NCBI RefSeq assembly: GCF_020532645.1
Contig: NZ_JAJAUZ010000027.1
Coordinates: 1 to 64,000 of the forward strand
Direction: 5' to 3'
Origin: Streptomyces bambusae
GTDB lineage: Bacteria > Actinomycetota > Actinomycetes > Streptomycetales > Streptomycetaceae
DNA length: 64,000 nt
Numbering within the stretch: the stretch's first letter is position 1; each line of letters starts with the position of its first letter. The position numbers were made by a program, and so were the translations under genes. Positions 17,165 to 26,875 of this stretch are shown piece after piece. Under the pieces are notes generated by a model. It searched no databases. It saw only the letters and a program-made list of their open reading frames with translations, and was not told the origin of the DNA.

Positions 17165-18703
17165 ATGTCCCAGCGTTCCACGGGTGAGGTCCAGCGCCTC
17201 AAGGCGAACTCGGTCGGCCTGACCGGAGTCGTCTTCATGGCGGTCGCCACCGCCGCGCCGATCACCGCGATGACCGGCAACCTCCCCATCGCCGTCGGCT
17301 TCGGCAACGGCACCGGCGCCCCCGCCGGATACCTGTTCGCCACCCTCGTCCTGACCGTCTTCGCGGTCGGATACGTGGCCATGGCCCGCCGGATCACCGC
17401 CGCCGGTGCGTTCTACGGCTACATCTCGCACGGCCTCGGCCGGATCGCCGGCATGGCCTCGGGCATGCTGGCCGTCCTGGCGTACATCGTCTTCGAAGCC
17501 TCGATCGTCGGCGTGTTCGCCTACTTCGCGCAGACCACGGTGCACGACCAGCTCGGCGTGGACCTGCCCTGGGTCCTCTACGCGGCCGCGATGCTCGCCG
17601 TCACCGCCGTCCTGGCCCACTTCGACATCAACCTCACCGCCAAGGCGCTCGGCGTGATGCTCGTCGCCGAGGTCGCCGTGCTGTTCGCCGTCGCCACCGC
17701 GGTGCTCGTGGCCGGCGGCGGCCCCGACGGCATCCCCCTGGAGCCCGTCAACCCGAAGAACGCCTTCACCGGCGCCTCCGCCGGACTCGGGCTCTTCTTC
17801 GCCTTCTGGTCCTGGGTCGGATTCGAGTCCACCGCCATGTACGGCGAGGAGTCCCGCGACCCCAAGCGGGTCATCCCCAAGGCCACCCTGATCTCCGTCG
17901 TCGGCGTGGGCCTCTTCTACATCTACGTCTCCTGGATGACCATCTCCGGCAACGGCCTCGGCAAGTCCGTGGAGCTGTCCGCCTCCAGCAGCCCGCTCGA
18001 CCTCTTCTTCGCCCCCACGCACACCTTCATCGGCGCCTGGGCCGTCGACGCCTTCCAATGGCTGCTGCTCACCGGCTCGTTCGCCTGCGGCATGGCCTTC
18101 CACCAGTGCGCCGCCCGCTACCTGTACGCCATCGGACGCGAGGGCTTCCTGCACCCCGCGCTGGGCCGCACCCACGAGCGGCACGGCTCCCCGCACGTGG
18201 CCTCCGTCGTCCAGACGGTCATCGCGGTCGCGCTGGTCGCCCTCTTCTGGCTCACCGGCCAGGACCCCTACCTGCACCTGTACACCCTGCTCGCGATCCT
18301 CGGCACGATGGCCATCCTGATCGTCCAGACCCTGTGCTCCTTCGCGGTCATCGGCTACTTCCGCCACCACCACCCGGAGGACCGGCACTGGTTCCGGACC
18401 CTGGTCGCCCCTCTCCTCGGCGGCATCGGCATGACCGCCGTCGTCGTCCTGCTCGTCCTCAACATGGAGACCGCCGCCGGCACCGCAGCCGGGTCCGTGT
18501 TCTTCCGGCTCATCCCGTGGATCGTCGGCGCCGTCTTCTTCGGCGGCCTCGGACTCGGCCTCTACCTCAAGGCCAGGGCCCCCGAGCGCTACGAGATCAT
18601 CGGCCGGATCGTCCTGGAGGACGCCGCCGAGCGCACCGGCGGCGGCAGCGGCACCGACGGCCCCACCGACCTCTCCCCGTCCACGTCCACCGCGAACGTC
18701 TAG
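17165..18703 (+). CDS. APC superfamily amino acid/amine permease
   Basis: The 512-residue integral membrane protein has about twelve hydrophobic segments and the APC signature near its start (NSVGLTGVVFMAVATAAPIT, residues 15-34). FFAFWSWVGFESTAMYGEE is the conserved helix 6 region, with E followed by SRDPKRVIPKA. These permeases import amino acids or amines by cation symport. ATG 17165 is preceded by GGAAGAGGA. It is followed after 11 bp by a Tat-exported amine oxidase, and divergent from PucR, which suggests uptake linked to amine catabolism. Confidence 0.92.
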   Translation: MSQRSTGEVQRLKANSVGLTGVVFMAVATAAPITAMTGNLPIAVGFGNGTGAPAGYLFATLVLTVFAVGYVAMARRITAAGAFYGYISHGLGRIAGMASGMLAVLAYIVFEASIVGVFAYFAQTTVHDQLGVDLPWVLYAAAMLAVTAVLAHFDINLTAKALGVMLVAEVAVLFAVATAVLVAGGGPDGIPLEPVNPKNAFTGASAGLGLFFAFWSWVGFESTAMYGEESRDPKRVIPKATLISVVGVGLFYIYVSWMTISGNGLGKSVELSASSSPLDLFFAPTHTFIGAWAVDAFQWLLLTGSFACGMAFHQCAARYLYAIGREGFLHPALGRTHERHGSPHVASVVQTVIAVALVALFWLTGQDPYLHLYTLLAILGTMAILIVQTLCSFAVIGYFRHHHPEDRHWFRTLVAPLLGGIGMTAVVVLLVLNMETAAGTAAGSVFFRLIPWIVGAVFFGGLGLGLYLKARAPERYEIIGRIVLEDAAERTGGGSGTDGPTDLSPSTSTANV

Positions 18704-18714
18704 GAGGCAACGCC

Positions 18715-20358
18715 ATGGCCCGTACGCCCCTGATGCACGCACTCACCCGGCTCGCCGCCGAGCACGCCGCCGCGCGCCGGCTGCGGCTGCCCGTCGCAGA
18801 GGTCCGCGGCATCGGCCGCCGCGCGCTGCTGGAACGCGCGGCCGCCCTCGGTCTCGGCGCGGCGGTCGCCGCCGGCGCCGCCGCACCCCCCGCCCGGGCC
18901 GATGCGGCGCCGGCCCCCGACGGCCGCAAGCCCGCGCCCGCCAGGGTCGCCGTGGTCGGCGCCGGCATCTCCGGGCTCACCGCGGCCCTCACCCTCCGGG
19001 ACGCCGGGATCGCCGCCACCGTGTACGAGGCGAACCCCGCCCGGGTGGGCGGCCGGATGTGGACCCAGCGCAGCCACTGGGCGTACGGGCAGACCTCCGA
19101 GATCGGCGGCGAGCTGATCGACACCAGCCACAAGAAGGTCCTCGAACTCTGCCGCCGCTTCGACCTGCCCGTCGAGGACTTCCTCGGCGGCGGCCCCAAT
19201 GGCGCCGAGGAAGTCCTGTGGTTCCAGGGCGGCTACTACCCGCGTGAACAGGCCGACGAGGACTTCAACGCCGTCTACCAGCAGCTCCGCCGGGACCTCT
19301 CGGAGGCGGGCGAGGTCTCCTGGAACACCACCACCCCCACCGGCACCGCGCTCGACAACATGTCGCTCTACGAGTGGATCGAGACGCGCGTCCCCGGCGG
19401 GCACTCCGCACCCCTGGGCCGCTTCTTCGACGTGGCCTACAACGTCGAGTACGGCGCCGACACCACCGAGCAGTCCGCCCTCGCCCTGGTCCTGCTGATG
19501 GGCTATCAGACCAACCCCGGCAACTTCAACGTCTGGGGCCTGTCCAACGAGCGCTACCACATCACCGGCGGCAACGACCGGCTCCCGAACGCCATCGCGG
19601 CCGCCCTGCCCGCCGGTTCGATCGTCATGGGCCGCGAACTCCTCGCCGTACGGGCCAACGCCGACGGCACCCAGACCCTCACCTTCGACGACGCCGGCGC
19701 CACCCGCACCGCCGTCGCCGACCACACCGTGCTCTGCCTGCCGCTGCCGGTCCTCCAGCGCATCGACACCTCGCAGGCCGGCTTCGACCCGCTGATGCGC
19801 AACCTGCTGCGGGACGCCCGGATGGGCCACTGCACCAAGCTCAACATGCAGTTCACCGCCCGGCCCTGGCGCGGCACCGGACCCTGGCCGGGGGTCTCCG
19901 CAGGAGACTGCTTCACCGACTCCGAGGTCCAGCAGACCTGGGACACCACCAAACTCCAGCCGGGCTCCGGCGGCATCCTCATCCAGTACGGCGGCGGCAG
20001 CCTGGCCGCCGCCCTCAGCCCCGGCAGCCCCTTCGCCACCGAATCCGACCCGTACGTGCGCAGCCTCGCGCAGCGGATGCTCACGGGCATCGACGCGTTC
20101 TACCCCGGCACCAGGGCGGTCTGGAACGGGCGCGCCCAGCTGTCCGCCTGGCACCGCAACCCCCACGCCCTCGGCGCGTACTCGTACTGGCCCGCGGGCT
20201 ACCTGCACCGGTACGCCAAGTACGAAGGCACCCCGCAGGCGCAAGGCCGCATCCACATCGGCGGCGAGCACTGCTCCTACGACTTCCAGGGCTTCATGGA
20301 GGGCGGCGCCACCGAGGGAGAACGGGCGGCCCGGGAGGTGATCGCCGCTCTCGTGTGA
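18715..20358 (+). CDS. Tat-exported flavin monoamine oxidase
   Basis: The 547-residue protein has a twin-arginine signal (GRRALLERAAALGLG near residues 34-48, then an Ala-rich stretch ending PPARADA). It then has a dinucleotide fold VAVVGAGISGLTAALTL near residue 80, the GGRMWTQ motif, and the C-terminal amine oxidase FAD motif IHIGGEHCSYDFQGFMEGG. It should oxidise amines outside the membrane, giving an aldehyde, ammonia and hydrogen peroxide. The SD AGGAGG sits 8 nt before ATG 18715. It is almost certainly cotranscribed with the upstream permease. Substrate (putrescine, tyramine, amino acid) cannot be told from sequence. Confidence 0.92.
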   Translation: MARTPLMHALTRLAAEHAAARRLRLPVAEVRGIGRRALLERAAALGLGAAVAAGAAAPPARADAAPAPDGRKPAPARVAVVGAGISGLTAALTLRDAGIAATVYEANPARVGGRMWTQRSHWAYGQTSEIGGELIDTSHKKVLELCRRFDLPVEDFLGGGPNGAEEVLWFQGGYYPREQADEDFNAVYQQLRRDLSEAGEVSWNTTTPTGTALDNMSLYEWIETRVPGGHSAPLGRFFDVAYNVEYGADTTEQSALALVLLMGYQTNPGNFNVWGLSNERYHITGGNDRLPNAIAAALPAGSIVMGRELLAVRANADGTQTLTFDDAGATRTAVADHTVLCLPLPVLQRIDTSQAGFDPLMRNLLRDARMGHCTKLNMQFTARPWRGTGPWPGVSAGDCFTDSEVQQTWDTTKLQPGSGGILIQYGGGSLAAALSPGSPFATESDPYVRSLAQRMLTGIDAFYPGTRAVWNGRAQLSAWHRNPHALGAYSYWPAGYLHRYAKYEGTPQAQGRIHIGGEHCSYDFQGFMEGGATEGERAAREVIAALV

Positions 20359-20381
20359 GAGGGGTGTTCCGAGAAGAGAGC

Positions 20382-20464
20382 GGTGCTCCGGAGCGGGAGC
20401 ACCGGGCCGGGGGGCGAGCGGTGCTCCGGTACGGGAGGGGTGCTCCCGTACCGGAGCACCGCTC
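20382..20464. terminator. Tandem hairpins between convergent oxidase genes
   Basis: The larger hairpin has perfect 22-bp arms (20416-20437 and 20443-20464) around a 5-nt loop. A second, smaller one pairs GGTGCTCC at 20382 with GGAGCACC ending at 20403. Both share the GGTGCTCC core, so the region looks like a duplicated hairpin. The right arm covers part of the stop codon of the FAD oxidoreductase gene on the minus strand. Confidence 0.88.
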
Positions 20465-21845
20465 ACGCCGGCCGGATGTTGTGGTTGAAGCGGAAGACGT
20501 TGTCCGGGTCGTACTCCCGCTTCACCGCGCCCAGCCGCCGCATGTTCTCCGTGCCCAGGCCCGCGACCACCCGCTCGGCCCCCTCGTCGCCGGTGAAGTT
20601 CAGGTACACCGCGCCCGTGCTCCACGGCGCCACCCCGGCCCGGACGTCCTTCACCCACTGCCGGCACCGTTCGTCGTCCGCAGGGTCCTCCCAGATCCCG
20701 AACGGGTGCACCGCCCAGGGCGCGTCCCGGTACGGCACCGGCCACTCGTCCGGCCCGTCCGCGATCGCCCCGCCCTGCGGCCACAGCAGGTGCTGGGTTC
20801 CGGTGCCCGCCGGCATCATCTCGCCCAGCCGGCAGAAAGCGTCCACGAACGGGTCCGGCACCCCGGTCAGGTACTCCGCCGACCAGTAGTTCCGCATCCC
20901 CGGCGGGTCGTCCATCATGCACTGCAGGTCGGCGTAGGGGATCGCGGAGACGAGCTCCACCTCGTGCGGCAGCGCCAGCAGCGGCGCGACGAGCCTGCGC
21001 AGCGCGTCCTCGGCACCCGCGTACGTCACCAGGGCGCCCACCAGCCGCTGCCCCACCAGCTCCGGCGGCATGAACTCCTCGGGCGCACCGGTCAGGTAGA
21101 GCGCAGCGCCCGACGCCCACCGCGGCGCCGCCTCCATCACGTCCCGGTACGTGCGCACCACCTCGCGCCCCAGCTCCGGCCGGTACAGCACCAAGGCGAA
21201 CGCCATCGCCGGCAGCTCGTGCAGCCGCAGGGTCAGGGAGGTCGCCACGCCGAAGTTCCCGCCGCCGCCGTGCAGCGCCCAGAACAGCTCGGGGTTCTCC
21301 TCCGCCGTCGCCTCCACCACCCGGCAGTCCGCCGTCACCAGCTCCACGCCCAGCAGGTTGTCCACGGCCAGCCCGAAGCTCCGGTCCAGCCAGCCCGAGC
21401 CGCCGCCCAGCACGAAGCCGCCCACCCCGGTCGTCGACACCCGGCCGCCGGTGGTGGCCAGCCCGTACGGTGCGCACGCCCGGTCCAGCAGGCCCATGGT
21501 GGTCCCGCCGCCGACCCGGACCGCCTTCGCCGCCGGATGCACCGTCACCTCGTGCATCCGGCGCAGGTCCACCACCAGCCCGCCGTCGTTGACCGCCGTG
21601 CCGGCCACGCTGTGCCCGCCGCCGCGCACCGCGACCGGCAGGTCCAGCTCCCGGGCGAACCGCACCGCCGTGACCACGTCCTCGGTGCTCTCGCACTGGG
21701 CGATCACGGCCGGCCGCCGGTCGATCATGGCGTTGAAGACGATCCGGGCCTCGTCGTAGCCCTGATCGCCGGGCGCGTACACGTCACCGGCCAGATCCTC
21801 GCGGAGCGCGGCCAGGGCCGCGCCCGCCTTCGACAGGGGCGCCAT
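20463..21845 (-). CDS. FAD-binding oxidoreductase, berberine-bridge-enzyme-like
   Basis: The 460-residue enzyme has a PCMH-type FAD domain with AVRGGGHSVAGTAVNDGGLV near residues 72-91, in which the GGGHS histidine is the usual site of covalent FAD attachment. The second covalent site of bicovalent members (a Cys before GxGGFVLGGG) is Thr here (VSTTGVGGFVLGGG). The C-terminus ends with the BBE signature KREYDPDNVFRFNHNIRPA. Substrates of the family are sugars, alkaloids and polyketides. ATG 21845 has AAGGGGG upstream. No signal peptide is visible. It may be cotranscribed with the GH15 gene upstream of it (46-bp gap). Confidence 0.92.
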   Translation of the reverse strand: MAPLSKAGAALAALREDLAGDVYAPGDQGYDEARIVFNAMIDRRPAVIAQCESTEDVVTAVRFARELDLPVAVRGGGHSVAGTAVNDGGLVVDLRRMHEVTVHPAAKAVRVGGGTTMGLLDRACAPYGLATTGGRVSTTGVGGFVLGGGSGWLDRSFGLAVDNLLGVELVTADCRVVEATAEENPELFWALHGGGGNFGVATSLTLRLHELPAMAFALVLYRPELGREVVRTYRDVMEAAPRWASGAALYLTGAPEEFMPPELVGQRLVGALVTYAGAEDALRRLVAPLLALPHEVELVSAIPYADLQCMMDDPPGMRNYWSAEYLTGVPDPFVDAFCRLGEMMPAGTGTQHLLWPQGGAIADGPDEWPVPYRDAPWAVHPFGIWEDPADDERCRQWVKDVRAGVAPWSTGAVYLNFTGDEGAERVVAGLGTENMRRLGAVKREYDPDNVFRFNHNIRPA

Positions 21846-21891
21846 GGCTGCCCCCTTCCGGGAGCGGAGAAGGACGACCCCTCCAGGCTAG

Positions 21892-23703
21892 TCAGCCCCC
21901 GTACGCCCCGCTCGCCGTGAGCCGCAGGGCCGTGTCGATCAGCGGGACGTGGCTGAACGCCTGCGGGAAGTTGCCCACCTGGCGCTGCAGCCGCGGGTCC
22001 CACTCCTCCGCCAGCAGCCCCAGGTCGTTGCGCAGCGACAGCAGCCGCTCGAACAGCCGGCGCGCCTCGTCGACCCGGCCGATCATCGCCAGGTCGTCCG
22101 CCATCCAGAACGAGCAGGCCAGGAACGCGCCCTCGTCGCCCTCCAGCCCGTCCACCCCGGCCTCCTCGCCGGCCGTCGGGTAGCGCAGGATGAACCCGTC
22201 CGGCGTGGAGAGCTCCCGCTGGATCGCCTCGATCGTCCCGATCACCCGCTTGTCGTCCGGCGGCAGGAAACCCATCTGCGGGATCAGCAGCAGCGAGGCG
22301 TCCAGCTCCTGCGAGCCGTACGACTGCGTGAACGTGTTGCGCTCCTTGTCGTAGCCCTTCTCGCAGACGTCCCGGTGGATCTCGTCGCGCAGCTCCCGCC
22401 ACCGCTCCAGCGGCCCGTCCGCGTCCCCCGCCTCGATCAGCTTGATCGTCCGGTCCACCGCCACCCAGGCCATCACCTTCGAGTGCACGAAGTGCCGCCG
22501 CGGGCCCCGGACCTCCCAGATGCCCTCGTCGGGTTCGTTCCAGTGGGTCTCCAGGTACCGGATCAGCTTCAGCTGGAGCAGCGAGGCGTAGTCGTTGCGG
22601 GCCAGGCCCGTCATGTGGGCCAGGTGCAGGGCCTCGGTGACCTCGCCGTACACGTCCAGCTGGAGCTGGTGCGCGGCGCCGTTGCCGACCCGGACCGGCT
22701 GCGAGCCCTCGTACCCCGGCAGCCAGTCCAGCTCCGTCTCGCCCAGCTCGCGCTCGCCGGCGATCCCGTACATGATCTGCAGGTTCTCCGGGTCGCCGGC
22801 CACCGCGCGCAGCAGCCACTCGCGCCAGGCGCGGGCCTCCTCGCGGTAGCCGGTGCGCAGCAGCGAGGACAGGGTGATCGCCGCGTCCCGCAGCCAGGTG
22901 TACCGGTAGTCCCAGTTGCGGACCCCGCCGATCTCCTCGGGCAGCGAGGTGGTGGGCGCGGCCACGATGCCGCCGGTGGGGGCGTACGTGAGGGCCTTGA
23001 GCGTGATGAGGGAGCGGACCACCGCCTCCCGGTACGGGCCGTGGTACGTGCAGTGCTCGACCCACTCCCGCCAGAACTCCTCGGTGGCCTCCAGGGCCCC
23101 GGCCGGCTCCGGCACCGCCGGCGCGTCCTTGTGCGAGGGCTGCCAGCTCACGGTGAACGCGACCCGGTCGCCCGGGCCCACCGTGAAGTCCGCGTACGTG
23201 GTCAGGTCGCGGCCGTACGTCTGGGTGTCCGTGTCCAGCCAGATCGAGTCCGGCCCGGCCACGGCGACCGTACGGCCGTCCGTGCGGTGCACCCACGGCA
23301 CGACACGCCCGTAGCTGAACCGCATGCGCAGTGCCGAGCGCACCGGCACCCGGCCGCTGACCCCCTCGACGATCCGCATCAGCTGCGGGGCGTGCTGCTC
23401 ACGGGGCGGCATGAAGTCGGTCACCCGGACCGTGCCGCGCGGGGTGTCCCACTCGGACTCCAGGATCAGGGAGTCGCCGCGGTAGCGCCGCCGGTCCGCG
23501 CGCGGCGGCTCGGTGCCGGCCGCGTGGGCCGGGCCGATCCGCCAGAAACCGTGGTCCTCCGTGCCGAGGAGTCCCGCGAAGACGGCCGGCGAATCGAAGC
23601 GCGGCAGACAGAGCCAGTCCGCCGATCCGTCCCGGCAGACCAGTGCGGCGGTCTGCATGTCGCCGATGAGTGCGTAATCCTCGATGCGCCCGGACACGTG
23701 CAT
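21892..23703 (-). CDS. Glycoside hydrolase family 15 protein (glucoamylase/trehalase-like)
   Basis: The 603-residue protein begins MHVSGRIEDYALIGDMQTAA, the N-terminal domain of bacterial GH15 enzymes, and carries the conserved GVRNWDYRYTWLRDA motif near residue 265, YEGSQPVRVGNGA near residue 330 and EGIWEVRGP near residue 395, where a catalytic Glu is expected. It has no signal peptide, so it acts in the cytoplasm. Actinobacterial members of this type include trehalases as well as glucoamylases. Length is typical. ATG at 23703; the region upstream to pyrG holds its promoter. Confidence 0.92.
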   Translation of the reverse strand: MHVSGRIEDYALIGDMQTAALVCRDGSADWLCLPRFDSPAVFAGLLGTEDHGFWRIGPAHAAGTEPPRADRRRYRGDSLILESEWDTPRGTVRVTDFMPPREQHAPQLMRIVEGVSGRVPVRSALRMRFSYGRVVPWVHRTDGRTVAVAGPDSIWLDTDTQTYGRDLTTYADFTVGPGDRVAFTVSWQPSHKDAPAVPEPAGALEATEEFWREWVEHCTYHGPYREAVVRSLITLKALTYAPTGGIVAAPTTSLPEEIGGVRNWDYRYTWLRDAAITLSSLLRTGYREEARAWREWLLRAVAGDPENLQIMYGIAGERELGETELDWLPGYEGSQPVRVGNGAAHQLQLDVYGEVTEALHLAHMTGLARNDYASLLQLKLIRYLETHWNEPDEGIWEVRGPRRHFVHSKVMAWVAVDRTIKLIEAGDADGPLERWRELRDEIHRDVCEKGYDKERNTFTQSYGSQELDASLLLIPQMGFLPPDDKRVIGTIEAIQRELSTPDGFILRYPTAGEEAGVDGLEGDEGAFLACSFWMADDLAMIGRVDEARRLFERLLSLRNDLGLLAEEWDPRLQRQVGNFPQAFSHVPLIDTALRLTASGAYGG

Positions 23704-24128
23704 ATCTCCAGTCGAACGGCCACGTACGCCCGGGCGCCGAACGCCGGGGCGGTCTCTTCGCGGTCAGGGGTCGTTGACGAGTTCAAGCTTGCCGGAGCGG
23801 GCTGGGGTGGTGCCTTGGCCGGCCTGCTCGGCACGGGTATCAGAGCAGGATACGACGGCACCCTAGTGATCTCCCGGAACGTCCTGGCAATTGCCGCTGC
23901 TCCGATCGGGTGAGGGCCGCCCTGACGGCATTGCGCCGCGTGGCCGGAAGCGGACCGCGCCGGTCGCTGATAGGCTGGTACCCCGTGGACCGGTGGTCTG
24001 CCTGTGCGAATCAGGGGCCCCGAAACCGCAGCTTCGGCACCCCCGAAAGCCCTCGCCGCACGGCGGCCGGGCACCGGGTGGCAGCCGGACGCACCTCACC
24101 TCGCGACCACGGGAGCCCCCTCTTGGCG
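23704..24128. other. Divergent intergenic region between the GH15 and pyrG genes
   Basis: This 425-bp stretch contains no convincing gene. It is less GC-rich than its surroundings around 23760-23900. A TAGGCT at 23971-23976 could be a -10 element for pyrG, but no good -35 is visible. No tRNA, riboswitch or strong hairpin was recognised. Confidence 0.5.
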
Positions 24129-25778
<1,650 letters not shown>

Positions 25779-25802
25779 GCGGACGCCGCTCGATAACGTA
25801 GG

Positions 25803-25832
25803 CAGCCGGGGTACGGGTCCGTACCCCGGCTG
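25803..25832. terminator. Hairpin between pyrG and the NUDIX gene
   Basis: CAGCCGGGGTAC (25803-25814) pairs exactly with GTACCCCGGCTG (25821-25832) across a 6-nt loop. It lies 25 bp after the pyrG stop and 26 bp before the NUDIX start. There is no T run, so it may terminate, attenuate or stabilise the message. Confidence 0.65.
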
Positions 25833-25857
25833 TCGCGTTGTCGGAGGGTCGGTTCAA

Positions 25858-26475
25858 GTGGAGATCAGGGATGTACCGGAGTCCTGGCGGGTCGTGGCGA
25901 GCGAGACCCCGTTCCGGGGCAAGAAAACCGCCGTGAACACGGATGACGTGGTCATGCCGGACGGCTCGGTGGCCCGCCGCGACTACCAGGTGCACCCCGG
26001 CTCGGTGTGCGTGCTCGCCCTCGACGAGGAGGGGCGGGTGCTCGTGCTGCGGCAGTACCGGCACCCCGTGCGGCACAAGCTGTGGGAGCTGCCGGCCGGG
26101 CTGCTGGACGTCCCCGGCGAGAACCCGCTGCACGCGGCGCAGCGCGAGCTGTACGAGGAGGCGCACGTCAAGGCGGGGGACTGGCGGGTGCTGGTCGATC
26201 TGTACGCCACCCCGGGCGGGTCCGACGAGGCGATCCGGGTGTTCCTGGCGCGGGACCTCGCGGAGGCGGACGGGGAACGGTTCGCGGTTGCCGAGGAGGA
26301 GGCGGACATGGAGTTCGCGCGCGTTCCGCTGCCGGATCTCGTCCGGGGCGTGCTGTCGGGCGAGCTGCACAACGTCGGTCTCGTCGCGGGCGTGCTCGCC
26401 CTTGCCGCCGACCCCGGCCTCACCGCCCTCCGGCCCGCCGAGGCCCCCTGGCCGGCCCGCCCGTACGAATCCTGA
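25858..26475 (+). CDS. NUDIX hydrolase, ADP-ribose pyrophosphatase type
   Basis: The 205-residue protein has the ADPRase pattern: LRQYRHPVRHKLWELPAGLL, followed by a NUDIX box ENPLHAAQRELYEEA near residues 90-105. Compared with the consensus, the box has one extra residue between Gly and the first Glu (GLLDVPGE) and His where Gly is usual (EEAHV); the REL-EE core is intact. It would hydrolyse ADP-ribose to AMP and ribose 5-phosphate. Start is GTG 25858 with GGAGGGT upstream. Close linkage to pyrG is common in streptomycetes. Confidence 0.92.
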   Translation: MEIRDVPESWRVVASETPFRGKKTAVNTDDVVMPDGSVARRDYQVHPGSVCVLALDEEGRVLVLRQYRHPVRHKLWELPAGLLDVPGENPLHAAQRELYEEAHVKAGDWRVLVDLYATPGGSDEAIRVFLARDLAEADGERFAVAEEEADMEFARVPLPDLVRGVLSGELHNVGLVAGVLALAADPGLTALRPAEAPWPARPYES

Positions 26476-26875
26476 CCCCGCGGGGTCCCCGCGCCGCGGC
26501 CGCCGGCGGGGCTCAACGCCCCGGGGCTCCGCCCCGCACCCCGCGCTTCAAACGCCGGCGGGGCTGGGGGTGGCGGTGCCGGTTCCCGGGCTCTGCCCGG
26601 ACCCGCGCCTCAAACGCCGGCGGGGCTGGATTTCGCCCCGCGGGGACTCATGCGCCGGAGGGGCCGGGGGTGGCGGCCCCGGCTCCCGGGCTTCGCCCGG
26701 ACCCGCGGGGCCGGGGGTTTCCGGGACGGCTGCCCGCCGGGCGGGGCTGGAGGGATTGCTGTGACGAGATGGTGATCCGATTGGGGGATTTGTCGGTCGT
26801 GGGTGGGCGGGTGCGTCGCTCTGTGTGAATTACGCTCGGGCTCCCGGACGCCACCGGGAGGGAGAGGAGCGGTCC
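26476..26875. other. Intergenic region filled with GC-rich palindromic repeats
   Basis: The 400 bp between the NUDIX gene and the STAND-type gene contain no gene I can support. Most of it (26541-26760) is repeat sequence described separately. A less GC-rich segment at 26762-26835 directly before the next gene is the likely promoter region. Confidence 0.7.
26541..26760. repeat. Two-unit array of the Streptomyces CGCCTCAAACGCCGGCGGGG repeat family
   Basis: The core CGCGCTTCAAACGCCGGCGG occurs at 26542 and CGCGCCTCAAACGCCGGCGG at 26605. A companion segment, GGGGGTGGCGG followed by a CCCGGGCTCTGCCCGG hairpin, occurs twice exactly 100 bp apart (26566 and 26666). The same core recurs at 32441 inside scpA and, on the other strand, near 47331 inside the fused transporter gene. 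It looks like a dispersed REP-type element, common between streptomycete genes. Confidence 0.8.

Noticed and set aside
18700..21696. A 998-codon minus-strand open frame
   Set aside because: It covers the amine oxidase gene in antisense and the FAD oxidoreductase gene in the wrong frame, and has no recognisable domain.
15313..23703. Possible natural-product gene cluster suggested by PucR, oxidases and a GH15 enzyme
   Set aside because: No polyketide, peptide or terpene synthase or other scaffold-making enzyme is present; the genes fit catabolism and sugar metabolism.
23704..24128. Possible tRNA or small gene in the long gap before pyrG
   Set aside because: No cloverleaf with a T-loop GTTCRA and matching acceptor stem was found, and the short frames lack SD sites.
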